A DNA stretch of 64,000 nt from Pseudomonas brassicacearum subsp. brassicacearum (GTDB lineage: Bacteria; Pseudomonadota; Gammaproteobacteria; Pseudomonadales; Pseudomonadaceae), in assembly GCF_008801605.1 (NCBI RefSeq), contig NZ_VZPJ01000010.1:124001-188000 (forward strand), read 5' to 3'. Below are positions 32,464 through 40,327 of the stretch, piece by piece. A program made the translations under genes and the position numbers. Positions within the stretch are counted from its first letter, which is position 1. Every line of letters starts with the position of its first letter. The notes beneath the pieces were generated by a model, which saw only the letters and a list, made by a program, of their open reading frames with translations, was not told the origin of the DNA and did not search any database.

Positions 32464-33596
32464 TACAGGCAGGCCTCGACCAGGTGTCTACCGATGTCGT
32501 CCAATCCGTACACTGCGTCGGCGAGATCGGCTTTTACGATGGCCATTGGCATGCCGTAGATCACGCAGCTGGCTTCGTCCTGGGCCCAGATCGCACTGCC
32601 GCCCTGCTTGAGCAGGCGCGCGCCTTCGCGACCGTCGGCGCCCATGCCGGTGAGCACCACCGCCAGAACTTTGTCACCGTAGGACTTGGCCGCGGAACCG
32701 AAGGTAATGTCCACGCAAGGCTTGTAGTTCAGACGCTCGTCGCCCGGCAGGATTTTCACCGCGCCGCGGCCATCGATCATCATCTGCTTGCCACCTGGCG
32801 CCAACAACGCCAGGCCTGGACGCAGGATGTCGCCATCCTCGGCTTCCTTGACGCTGATGTTGCACAGCTTGTCCAGGCGCTCCGCGAAAGCCTTGGTGAA
32901 CGCCGCCGGCATGTGCTGGATCAGCACGATGGGGGCCGGGAAGTTGGCCGGCAACTGGGTCAGGACCCGTTGCAGCGCCACCGGGCCACCCGTGGACGTG
33001 CCAATAGCGACCAGCTTGTAGGCTTTGCGCTTGGGCGCCGGCGACGACGCACTGGCGGGCACCGGGCGAGCCGGCGCAGGGGCTGGTGCCGGTGCACTGC
33101 GTACCGGTGCCGGATTGAAGCTGCTCGATGCAGTCGGCGCCGGGCTTGGCGCCGCAACAGGGGCTGGCGCCGGTGCGCTGTAGGCACCGACACGACGATT
33201 GCTGCGGGAAATGCTGTGGACCTTTTCGCACAGCAACTGCCGGACTTTGTCGGGGTTGCGCGAAATGTCTTCGAAATTTTTCGGCAGGAAATCCACCGCC
33301 CCGGCGTCCAGCGCATCGAGGGTCACTCGGGCGCCTTCATGGGTCAGGGACGAGAACATCAATACCGGGGTCGGGCAGCGCTGCATGATATGCCGCACGG
33401 CCGTGATGCCATCCATCATCGGCATCTCGTAGTCCATGGTGATCACGTCCGGCTTGAGTGCCAGGGCCTGATCGATCGCCTCTTTGCCGTTGGTCGCGGT
33501 ACCGACGACCTGAATACTCGTGTCCGCCGAAAGAATTTCCGAGACGCGGCGGCGGAAAAACCCCGAATCGTCCACCACCAGGACTTTAACTACCAT
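32463..33596 (-). CDS. cheB: Chemotaxis protein-glutamate methylesterase CheB
   Basis: The 377-residue enzyme demethylates and deamidates chemoreceptors. An N-terminal receiver domain carries the phospho-acceptor Asp55 (VITMDYEMPMMDG). The C-terminal esterase has the catalytic serine in AIGTSTGGP, the histidine in IQHMPAAFTKAFA and the aspartate in TGMGADGREGA. An Ala/Pro/Ser-rich linker of about 55 residues (around 140-195) is much longer than in E. coli. The start at 33596 matches the receiver N-terminus MVVKVLVVDDSG. It is coupled to motC. Confidence 0.95.
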   Translation of the reverse strand: MVVKVLVVDDSGFFRRRVSEILSADTSIQVVGTATNGKEAIDQALALKPDVITMDYEMPMMDGITAVRHIMQRCPTPVLMFSSLTHEGARVTLDALDAGAVDFLPKNFEDISRNPDKVRQLLCEKVHSISRSNRRVGAYSAPAPAPVAAPSPAPTASSSFNPAPVRSAPAPAPAPARPVPASASSPAPKRKAYKLVAIGTSTGGPVALQRVLTQLPANFPAPIVLIQHMPAAFTKAFAERLDKLCNISVKEAEDGDILRPGLALLAPGGKQMMIDGRGAVKILPGDERLNYKPCVDITFGSAAKSYGDKVLAVVLTGMGADGREGARLLKQGGSAIWAQDEASCVIYGMPMAIVKADLADAVYGLDDIGRHLVEACL

Positions 33597-33644
33597 AAAC
33601 ACTCCGTTAGACGAGGCGCGGCCCTGGGCCACGCCCCTCCAGAA

Positions 33645-35906
33645 TCAAATACGCCGGGCGGCGTAACGCTTGAGCATGCTTGGCACATCGAGAATCAACG
33701 CGATGCGGCCGTCGCCGGTGATGGTGGCGCCGGACATGCCCGGGGTGCCCTGGAGCATCTTGCCCAACGGCTTGATGACCACTTCTTCCTGGCCCACCAA
33801 CTGGTCGACGACGAAGCCGATCCGCTGGGTGCCCACCGAAAGGATCACCACATGGCCCTCACCCTGCTCCACATGAGCGGCGGAGCTGACCAACCAGCGC
33901 TTGAGGTAGAACAGTGGCAGTGCCTTGTCCCGTACGATCACCACTTCCTGGCCGTCCACCACGTTGGTGCGCGACAGGTCGAGGTGGAAGATCTCGTTGA
34001 CGTTGACCAGCGGGAAGGCGAAGGCCTGGTTGCCCAGCATCACCATCAGGGTCGGCATGATCGCCAGGGTCAGCGGGACCTTGATGACGATCTTCGAGCC
34101 CTGGCCCTTGGTCGAGTAGATATTGATCGAACCGTTGAGCTGGGAAATCTTGGTTTTCACCACGTCCATGCCCACGCCACGGCCCGACACGTCGGAAATC
34201 TCGGTCTTGGTCGAGAAACCCGGGGCGAAGATCAGGTTGTAGCACTCGGTGTCGCTCAGGCGGTCGGCGGCATCCTTGTCCATCACACCGCGTTTCACCG
34301 CGATGGAACGCAACACGTTCGGATCCATGCCTTTGCCGTCGTCGGAGATCGACAGCAGGATGTGGTCGCCTTCCTGCTCGGCGGCCAGGATCACCTTGCC
34401 GCTGCGGACCTTGCCCGAGGCTTCGCGCTCTTCCGGCGACTCGATGCCGTGGTCGACCGCGTTGCGCACCAAGTGGACCAGCGGGTCGGCCAGGGCCTCG
34501 ACAAGGTTCTTGTCGAGGTCGGTCTCTTCACCCACCAGTTCCAGGTTGATTTCTTTCTTGAGCTGGCGAGCCAGGTCGCGAACCAGGCGCGGGAAGCGCC
34601 CGAAGACTTTCTTGATCGGCTGCATCCGGGTCTTCATGACTGCGGTCTGCAGGTCCGCCGTGACCACGTCGAGGTTCGACACGGCCTTGGACATGGCTTC
34701 GTCCTGGCTATTGAGGCCCAGGCGCACCAGACGGTTACGCACCAGCACCAGTTCGCCGACCATGTTCATGATCTCGTCCAGGCGTGCGGTATCGACCCGA
34801 ACGGTAGTCTCGGCTTCGCTGGCCGGTTTTTCCGCTGGCGCAGCCGCCGCAGCACGGGCAGGTGCCGGGGCCGCAGTGGCAGCAGGCTTGGCGGGTTCGG
34901 CCTTCGGTTCCGGTGCCTTGGCAGCGGGTTTGGGCGCAGCCTTGGCTGCTGGAACAGCAGTGGCGGTAGTGCCGGCAGCAGGAGCAGCCGCAGCCTTCCC
35001 GACTTCTGTAAACTTGCCTTTGCCGTGCAGTTCGTCGAGCAGCGATTCGAATTCGTGATCGCTGATCAGGTCGCTGCCAGCCGCGGCGGCAGCCGGCTTG
35101 GCTGGCGTCGGCGCGGAAGCGATGGCCGAATCCAGCGCGTCAACGGCAAACGTGCCCTTGCCGTGCAACTGATCGAGCAAGGCTTCGAATTCGTCGTCGG
35201 TGATGTCGGAGTTGTCGCCCGCCGCTTTCGGGGCAGCCGGAGTCGCCGCTGGCGTGACCGCATCGGGAGCGAACTGGCCTTTGCCATGGAGCTGGTCGAG
35301 CAATGACTCGAACTCGTCGTCGGTGATTTCATCACTGGCGTCAGCTGTTGCATTGGCGGGCGGCGCAGCAGGTGCCGCCGGCGCTTCGGCTTGGGCCTTG
35401 ACGGCGTTCAGCGAATCCAGCAGTTGTTCAAATTCGTTATCGGTGATGTCGCCCGACTCTTCGGCGACCGGCTCTTCAGCCACTGCCTCGGCAACCGGAG
35501 CCGCTTCATCAGCCGATTGCGGCTCCGCCAGGCGTGCCAGCGCGGCGAGCAACTCAGGCGTGGCAGCGGTGATCGGCGAGCGCTCACGCACTTCGCTGAA
35601 CATGCTGTTGACCGCATCCAGCGCTTCAAGCACCACGTCCATCAGTTCCGAATCAACGCGACGCTCACCCTTGCGCAGGATGTCGAACACGTTTTCGGCA
35701 ATGTGACAGCACTCCACCAGCTCGTTGAGCTGGAGGAAGCCGGCGCCTCCTTTTACAGTGTGGAAACCGCGAAAAATTGCATTGAGCAGATCCGCATCAT
35801 CTGGTCGGCTTTCCAGCTCGACCAGCTGTTCGGACAGTTGCTCTAGAATCTCGCCGGCCTCAACCAGGAAATCCTGAAGGATCTCTTCATCGGCGCCGAA
35901 GCTCAT
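33645..35906 (-). CDS. cheA: Chemotaxis histidine kinase CheA with four-repeat linker
   Basis: The 753-residue cytosolic kinase autophosphorylates and feeds CheY and CheB. The P1 Hpt domain (about 5-110) has the phosphorylated His49 (FHTVKGG). A 260-residue Ala/Pro/Glu-rich region follows, with four copies of an acidic motif (153-170, 193-212, 234-253, 279-299), each containing ITDDEFExLLDQL or a variant. P3 dimerisation starts near 370, the P4 ATPase (N-box HLVRNAVDHG, G boxes DDGKGMD and GRGVGMD) runs to about 605, and the CheW-like P5 ends the protein. I find no globular P2 domain in the linker. It follows cheZ by 30 bases. Confidence 0.96.
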   Translation of the reverse strand: MSFGADEEILQDFLVEAGEILEQLSEQLVELESRPDDADLLNAIFRGFHTVKGGAGFLQLNELVECCHIAENVFDILRKGERRVDSELMDVVLEALDAVNSMFSEVRERSPITAATPELLAALARLAEPQSADEAAPVAEAVAEEPVAEESGDITDNEFEQLLDSLNAVKAQAEAPAAPAAPPANATADASDEITDDEFESLLDQLHGKGQFAPDAVTPAATPAAPKAAGDNSDITDDEFEALLDQLHGKGTFAVDALDSAIASAPTPAKPAAAAAGSDLISDHEFESLLDELHGKGKFTEVGKAAAAPAAGTTATAVPAAKAAPKPAAKAPEPKAEPAKPAATAAPAPARAAAAAPAEKPASEAETTVRVDTARLDEIMNMVGELVLVRNRLVRLGLNSQDEAMSKAVSNLDVVTADLQTAVMKTRMQPIKKVFGRFPRLVRDLARQLKKEINLELVGEETDLDKNLVEALADPLVHLVRNAVDHGIESPEEREASGKVRSGKVILAAEQEGDHILLSISDDGKGMDPNVLRSIAVKRGVMDKDAADRLSDTECYNLIFAPGFSTKTEISDVSGRGVGMDVVKTKISQLNGSINIYSTKGQGSKIVIKVPLTLAIMPTLMVMLGNQAFAFPLVNVNEIFHLDLSRTNVVDGQEVVIVRDKALPLFYLKRWLVSSAAHVEQGEGHVVILSVGTQRIGFVVDQLVGQEEVVIKPLGKMLQGTPGMSGATITGDGRIALILDVPSMLKRYAARRI

Positions 35907-35936
35907 TAATGGCTGCTCCTAAAACAGGGCTAAAAC

Positions 35937-36722
35937 TCAGAATCCAAGGCTGGACAGCAAATCGTCCACATCGTCCTGACCGGACATAACGTCTTCTCTT
36001 TTATCGGCATGAATCTGCGGACCTTCACCCTGAGAGAGATGTTTTTGTGGATCTTTTTCAGCAAGCATCGCTTCACGGTCGTGTTCGATGCCTGCAAAGC
36101 GGTCTACCTGGCTGGCCATCAACACCAGTTTGAGCAGGTTACTTTCCACTTCGGTGACCAGTTGGGTCACACGCTTGATCACCTGGCCGGTCAGGTCCTG
36201 ATAGTCCTGAGCCAGCAGAATATCGTTGAGGTTGCTTGCCACCGCGCGGTTCTCGGTGCTGCTGCGCGCCAGGAAACCGTCGACCCGACGGGCCAACTCC
36301 CGAAACTCTTCGGCGCCGACTTCGCGCCGCATGAACCGACCCCAGTCGGTGCTCAAGGCCTGGGCTTCTTCGCTCAGGCCGTTGACCAGGGGCGTTGCGC
36401 TTTCCACCAGGTCCATGGTGCGGTTGGCCGCGGCCTCGGTCAGCTTGACCACATAACCCAGACGCTCGGTGGCGTCGGTGATCTGCGAGACTTCCTCGGC
36501 CTGCGGCATATTCGGGTCGATCTGGAAATTGACAATCGCGCTGTGCAATTCACGCGTGAGCTTGCCCACCTCCTGATACAGACCGCGGTCACGGGTCTGG
36601 TTGAGCTCATGGATCATTTGAACCGCATCGCCAAAACGACCTTTTTCAAGGCTGTCGACCAGTTCGCGGGCATGTTTTTTCAGGGTCGATTCGAAATCAC
36701 CCATTGAAGATTCGTTATCCAT
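35937..36722 (-). CDS. cheZ: CheY-P phosphatase CheZ
   Basis: The 261-residue helical protein dephosphorylates CheY-P. The catalytic-glutamine motif AQDYQDLTGQVIKRV begins at residue 171. The C-terminal tail QDDVDDLLSSLGF (249-261) is the amphipathic helix that docks on CheY, as in E. coli, tied to the body by a flexible Lys/Asp/Gln-rich linker. Length is typical for Pseudomonas (a little longer than E. coli CheZ). It lies 18 bases after cheY. Confidence 0.96.
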   Translation of the reverse strand: MDNESSMGDFESTLKKHARELVDSLEKGRFGDAVQMIHELNQTRDRGLYQEVGKLTRELHSAIVNFQIDPNMPQAEEVSQITDATERLGYVVKLTEAAANRTMDLVESATPLVNGLSEEAQALSTDWGRFMRREVGAEEFRELARRVDGFLARSSTENRAVASNLNDILLAQDYQDLTGQVIKRVTQLVTEVESNLLKLVLMASQVDRFAGIEHDREAMLAEKDPQKHLSQGEGPQIHADKREDVMSGQDDVDDLLSSLGF

Positions 36723-36740
36723 AGCTCCCCCGTGGCGCCG

Positions 36741-37112
36741 TTAACCGATGCGTTCGAAGATTTTTTCAATCTTCTCTTTCAACGCCTGGGCCGTGAAGGG
36801 TTTGACCACATAGCCGTTTACACCGGCCTGGGCCGCTTCGATGATCTGCTCGCGCTTGGCTTCGGCAGTGACCATCAGCACCGGAAGATGCTTGAGTTTT
36901 TCGTCGGCACGCACCTGGCGCAACAGGTCGATACCGGTCATGCCCGGCATGTTCCAGTCGGTGACCAGAAAATCGAAGTTGCCACTGTGCAACATCGGGA
37001 GCGCAGTGGTCCCGTCATCTGCTTCGGCCGTGTTGGTGAACCCAAGGTCACGCAACAGGTTTTTTATGATCCGCCGCATCGTTGAGAAGTCATCAACGAT
37101 GAGGATTTTCAT
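36741..37112 (-). CDS. cheY: Chemotaxis response regulator CheY
   Basis: This is a 123-residue single-domain receiver. The acidic pocket Asp7-Asp8, phospho-acceptor Asp52 (VTDWNMPG), switch residues in VTAEAKREQII and Lys104 in VVKPFT are all present. CheY-P binds FliM/FliN at the switch to reverse rotation. MKILIVDDFSTMRRI at 37112 is the family start; a TTG eight codons upstream, behind a GGAGG-like stretch, is a possible alternative. It is the first gene of the chemotaxis block and follows fliA after a 167-base gap. Confidence 0.96.
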   Translation of the reverse strand: MKILIVDDFSTMRRIIKNLLRDLGFTNTAEADDGTTALPMLHSGNFDFLVTDWNMPGMTGIDLLRQVRADEKLKHLPVLMVTAEAKREQIIEAAQAGVNGYVVKPFTAQALKEKIEKIFERIG

Positions 37113-37147
37113 GTTCTTGTCCAATTCGACCTCCAAGCAGTCTTAAA

Positions 37148-37168
37148 CGCGCCCAGCACCTGGACGCG
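37148..37168 (-). terminator. Possible weak terminator/attenuator upstream of cheY
   Basis: On the minus strand CGCGTCC-AGGTGCT-GGGCGCG forms a 7-base-pair stem (one G-U pair) followed by TTTAAG, 36 bases before cheY. The T-run is short, so read-through from fliA is likely. It could set the fliA to cheY expression ratio, or simply be an RNA-stabilising hairpin. Confidence 0.4.
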
Positions 37169-37279
37169 CCATTTCAATCAATCCGGCACAACACTCGACA
37201 ACGGTCTGGAGCACCACGGATGGAGACTGGCACAGCACCTGCCAGGCCAGCCTCGTTCGCAGTGTCCCCACACTGCCTG

Positions 37280-38023
37280 TCAACGCGCTCGCCACTCCCC
37301 CAAACGCCCCCGCAAACGGGCCGCGCACTGGCTGTGTAACTGGCTGACCCGCGATTCGCTGACCCCCAGGACCTCACCGATTTCCTTGAGGTTCAGCTCT
37401 TCGTCGTAGTACAGCGCCAAGACCAGCCGCTCACGCTCCGGCAAATTGGCAATCGCTTCCGCCAGCGCGCTCTGGAAACGTTCATCTTCCAGGTCACGCG
37501 ACGGCTCCATGTGAGCACTCGCGTTATCCTCGTGCAGCCCTTCATGTTCGCCGTCCTGCAACAGGTCGTCGAAACTGAACAGGCGGCTGCCCAAGGTATC
37601 GTTCAAAATCCCGTAATAATCGTCGAGACTCAACTGGAGTTCGGCCGCAACCTCGTGATCTTTAGCGTCACGCCCGGTTTTAGCTTCAATTGCCCGAATT
37701 GCATCACTGACCATGCGGGTATTGCGGTGTACCGAACGCGGCGCCCAATCGCCCTTGCGGACTTCATCGAGCATGGCACCGCGAATGCGAATACCGGCAT
37801 ACGTCTCGAAACTCGCGCCCTTGCTCGCGTCGTATTTGTTCGACACTTCGAGCAGGCCGATCATGCCCGCCTGGATCAAGTCTTCAACCTGGACACTGGC
37901 CGGCAACCGCGCCAGCAAGTGATAGGCGATACGCTTGACCAGTGGCGCGTAACGCTCGATCAATTCGTATTGGGCGTCCCGTGCCGATTTTTTATAGAGA
38001 TGGTTGTAACCGCTGGCTGTCAT
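37280..38023 (-). CDS. fliA: Flagellar sigma factor 28 (FliA)
   Basis: This 247-residue sigma-70-family factor directs the late flagellar genes (filament, some chemotaxis genes). Region 2 contains YAPLVKRIAYHLLARLPASV and EDLIQAGMIGLLEV; region 3 contains DWAPRSVHRNTRMVSDAI; and region 4 contains LPERERLVLALYYDEELN with the helix-turn-helix IGEVLGVSESRVSQLHSQ. The start at 38023 overlaps the fleN stop by 4 bases. The anti-sigma factor FlgM is not in this window. Confidence 0.97.
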   Translation of the reverse strand: MTASGYNHLYKKSARDAQYELIERYAPLVKRIAYHLLARLPASVQVEDLIQAGMIGLLEVSNKYDASKGASFETYAGIRIRGAMLDEVRKGDWAPRSVHRNTRMVSDAIRAIEAKTGRDAKDHEVAAELQLSLDDYYGILNDTLGSRLFSFDDLLQDGEHEGLHEDNASAHMEPSRDLEDERFQSALAEAIANLPERERLVLALYYDEELNLKEIGEVLGVSESRVSQLHSQCAARLRGRLGEWRAR

Positions 38024-38850
38024 AGCACGGGCCCTGCTGTTTGTTGCACAAGACGCTCGACGAAAAATTCCAGATGCCCGCGAGGGTTGGCCGGCAGTGG
38101 CCAGGTATCGACCTTCTGGGCGATGGCCTTGAACGCCAGCGCGCATTTGGAGCGTGGAAAGGCTTCATAAACGGCACGTTGCTTCTGGACGGCCTTGCGT
38201 ACGCTTTCGTCGTAAGGCACTGCGCCGACGTATTGTAGGGCGACGTCCAGGAAGCGATCCGTGACCTTTGTCAACTTGGCGAACAGGTTGCGTCCTTCCT
38301 GCGGGCTCTGGGCCATGTTGGCCAGGACGCGAAAGCGGTTCATGCCATAGTCGCGGTTAAGCAACTTGATCAGGGCATAGGCGTCGGTGATGGACGTCGG
38401 TTCGTCGCAGACCACCAGCAGCACTTCCTGGGCCGCGCGGACGAAACTGACGACCGAGTCACCGATACCGGCTGCGGTGTCGATCACCAGCACATCGAGG
38501 TTGTCGCCGATGTCGCTGAAAGCCTGGATCAGGCCCGCGTGCTGGGCCGGGGTCAGGTGAACCATGCTCTGGGTGCCTGAGGCAGCCGGCACGATGCGAA
38601 TCCCGCCCGGCCCCTGCAACAACACGTCACGCAGCTCACAGCGCCCTTCAATCACGTCCGCCAGCGTGCGTTTGGGTGTAAGCCCCAACAACACGTCGAC
38701 GTTCGCCAGGCCCAGGTCGGCGTCCAGCAGCATGACCCGTCGGCCAAGCTCTGCCAGAGCCAGGGACAAGTTCACTGACACGTTAGTCTTCCCGACGCCA
38801 CCTTTGCCGCCGGTCACCGCGATCACCTGTACGGGATGCATGCTGCCCAT
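38020..38850 (-). CDS. fleN: Flagellar number regulator FleN (FlhG)
   Basis: The 276-residue MinD/ParA-like ATPase limits flagellar number by binding FleQ and lowering its ATPase activity. The deviant Walker A is GGKGGVGKTN (14-23), followed by the switch DADLGLANVDVLLG and Walker B VLVIDTAAGIGD. The start MGSMHPVQVIAVTGG is preceded by AAGG. It is coupled to fliA by overlap. It sits just downstream of flhF, its functional counterpart in polar placement, with a 116-base interval between them that contains a small ORF. Confidence 0.96.
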   Translation of the reverse strand: MGSMHPVQVIAVTGGKGGVGKTNVSVNLSLALAELGRRVMLLDADLGLANVDVLLGLTPKRTLADVIEGRCELRDVLLQGPGGIRIVPAASGTQSMVHLTPAQHAGLIQAFSDIGDNLDVLVIDTAAGIGDSVVSFVRAAQEVLLVVCDEPTSITDAYALIKLLNRDYGMNRFRVLANMAQSPQEGRNLFAKLTKVTDRFLDVALQYVGAVPYDESVRKAVQKQRAVYEAFPRSKCALAFKAIAQKVDTWPLPANPRGHLEFFVERLVQQTAGPVL

Positions 38851-38869
38851 GTTCGTTCTTTACCTTGTC

Positions 38870-38959
38870 TTACTTAGACGGAGGCCACATTACTGGCTGC
38901 GCGTTCGCATACGGAACAATGCATGGCAGACCATCGATGTAGGTACAAAAAATATTCAT
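38870..38959 (-). CDS. Candidate 29-residue small ORF between flhF and fleN
   Basis: The ORF encodes MNIFCTYIDGLPCIVPYANA followed by QPVMWPPSK. Its ATG lies 7 bases after the flhF stop, and GAGG, which overlaps that stop (TGAGG), is at ideal spacing, so it could be translationally coupled. It ends 19 bases before fleN and fills the intergenic space. It has two cysteines and is moderately hydrophobic, without a clear membrane helix. No family is recognised. It may be a real micro-protein, a translated leader affecting fleN, or chance. Confidence 0.45.
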   Translation of the reverse strand: MNIFCTYIDGLPCIVPYANAQPVMWPPSK

Positions 38960-38966
38960 GATTACC

Positions 38967-40316
38967 TCAGCCGACCTGCTTGGTCGGGCTGTGGTAGATA
39001 TCAGCGAACATATCAGCCATGGCTTCTTCGCTGGGTTCTTCCTGCATTTGCACACTCACGGCACGACTGACCAGTTGATGACGGCGCGGCAGATGCAAAT
39101 CATCCGGGATCCGCGGCCCGTCGGTCAGGTAGGCCACCGGTAATTCATGACCGATCGCCAGGCTCAACACCTCGCCCAGGCTTGCCGTTTCGTCCAGCTT
39201 AGTCAGGATGCAGCCGGCCAGCCCGCAGCGTTTGTAGCTGTGGTATGCGGCGGTTAGAACCTGTTTCTGGCTGGTGGTTGCCAACACGAGATAATTTTTT
39301 GACTTGATACCGCGTCCGGCCAGGCTTTCGAGCTGCATGCGCAGGGCTGGATCGCTGGCTTGCAGGCCTGCGGTATCGATCAGCACGACGCGTTTGCGCA
39401 GCAGCGGCTCCAGCGCCTGGGCCAGGGACTGGCCCGGATCCACATGGGTCACCGACACATTGAGGATCCGGCCGAGGGTCTTGAGTTGCTCCTGGGCACC
39501 GATGCGGAAACTGTCCATGCTCACCAGGGCAATGCTCTGGGCGCCGTACTTGAGTACATAACGGGCGGCGAGCTTGGCCAGGGTGGTGGTCTTGCCCATG
39601 CCGGCAGGACCGACCATGGCAATTACCCCGCCTTCTTCCAGCGGCTCGACTTCCGGGGTCGCGATCATCCGCGCCAGGTGCGCCAGCAACATGCGCCAGG
39701 CCTGGCGAGGCTCTTCGATACCATTGATCAGCGCCAGCAGGTCCCGGGACAACGGGCCGGACAGGCCGATGCGTTGCAGGCGACGCCACAGGTTGGCCTG
39801 GGCTGGACGGCTGCCTTGCAGCTGGTTCCAGGCCAGGGAGCCGAGCTGGACTTCCATCAGCTCGCGCAGGCTGTTGAGTTCAAAGCGCATCGAGTCCAGG
39901 GCGCGCGGATCGACACCCCGGGCAGGCGCCGCGGGCGCCGGCTCAGGACGACGCGGTTCGGCGTGGGCCTGCTCGATCAGCGGTTCGGCAGCCGTCAACG
40001 GCAGGCCGGCCGTCAGCGGCTGACCGGCGAACAATTGACGATTGGTGCCTGCCGCGGCCTCGCCTTCACTGCTGCGCAGGCTCAGCTCGGCCTGGGCGCT
40101 GGCGATGCGCGATTGAGTCTTGCGCAGCTCATCTTCGAGTTCCATGTTCGGAACCCGCGGGGCCAGCGCAGACAGTTTGTAATCCAGGGCCGCCGTCAGC
40201 TCGACACCGCCGGCGATACGACGGTTGCCAATGATGGCTGCTTCAGCGCCCAGCTCGTCACGAACCAGTTTCATGGCCTGACGCATGTCGGCGGCGAAAA
40301 AACGCTTCACTTGCAT
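38967..40316 (-). CDS. flhF: Polar flagellar placement GTPase FlhF
   Basis: This 449-residue SRP-family GTPase recruits the first basal-body parts to the pole. It has a basic N-terminal B domain (MQVKRFFAADMRQAMKLVRD), a Pro/Ala-rich spacer (about 85-135), an N domain, and the G domain with P-loop GPAGMGKTT (236-244), DTAGLQASD and the guanine-specificity element TKLDETASLG. The start at 40316 follows the flhA stop by 11 bases, so the gene belongs to the flhA unit. FleN, encoded downstream, counters its effect on flagellar number. Confidence 0.96.
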   Translation of the reverse strand: MQVKRFFAADMRQAMKLVRDELGAEAAIIGNRRIAGGVELTAALDYKLSALAPRVPNMELEDELRKTQSRIASAQAELSLRSSEGEAAAGTNRQLFAGQPLTAGLPLTAAEPLIEQAHAEPRRPEPAPAAPARGVDPRALDSMRFELNSLRELMEVQLGSLAWNQLQGSRPAQANLWRRLQRIGLSGPLSRDLLALINGIEEPRQAWRMLLAHLARMIATPEVEPLEEGGVIAMVGPAGMGKTTTLAKLAARYVLKYGAQSIALVSMDSFRIGAQEQLKTLGRILNVSVTHVDPGQSLAQALEPLLRKRVVLIDTAGLQASDPALRMQLESLAGRGIKSKNYLVLATTSQKQVLTAAYHSYKRCGLAGCILTKLDETASLGEVLSLAIGHELPVAYLTDGPRIPDDLHLPRRHQLVSRAVSVQMQEEPSEEAMADMFADIYHSPTKQVG

Positions 40317-40327
40317 AAACCACTACC

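Noticed and set aside
32484..35306. 940-codon plus-strand frame opposite cheB and cheA
   Set aside because: It spans two genes and their gap, and its SRRGSRSGGR-like runs are the reverse frame of the Ala/Pro linkers. No ribosome binding site or domain was seen.
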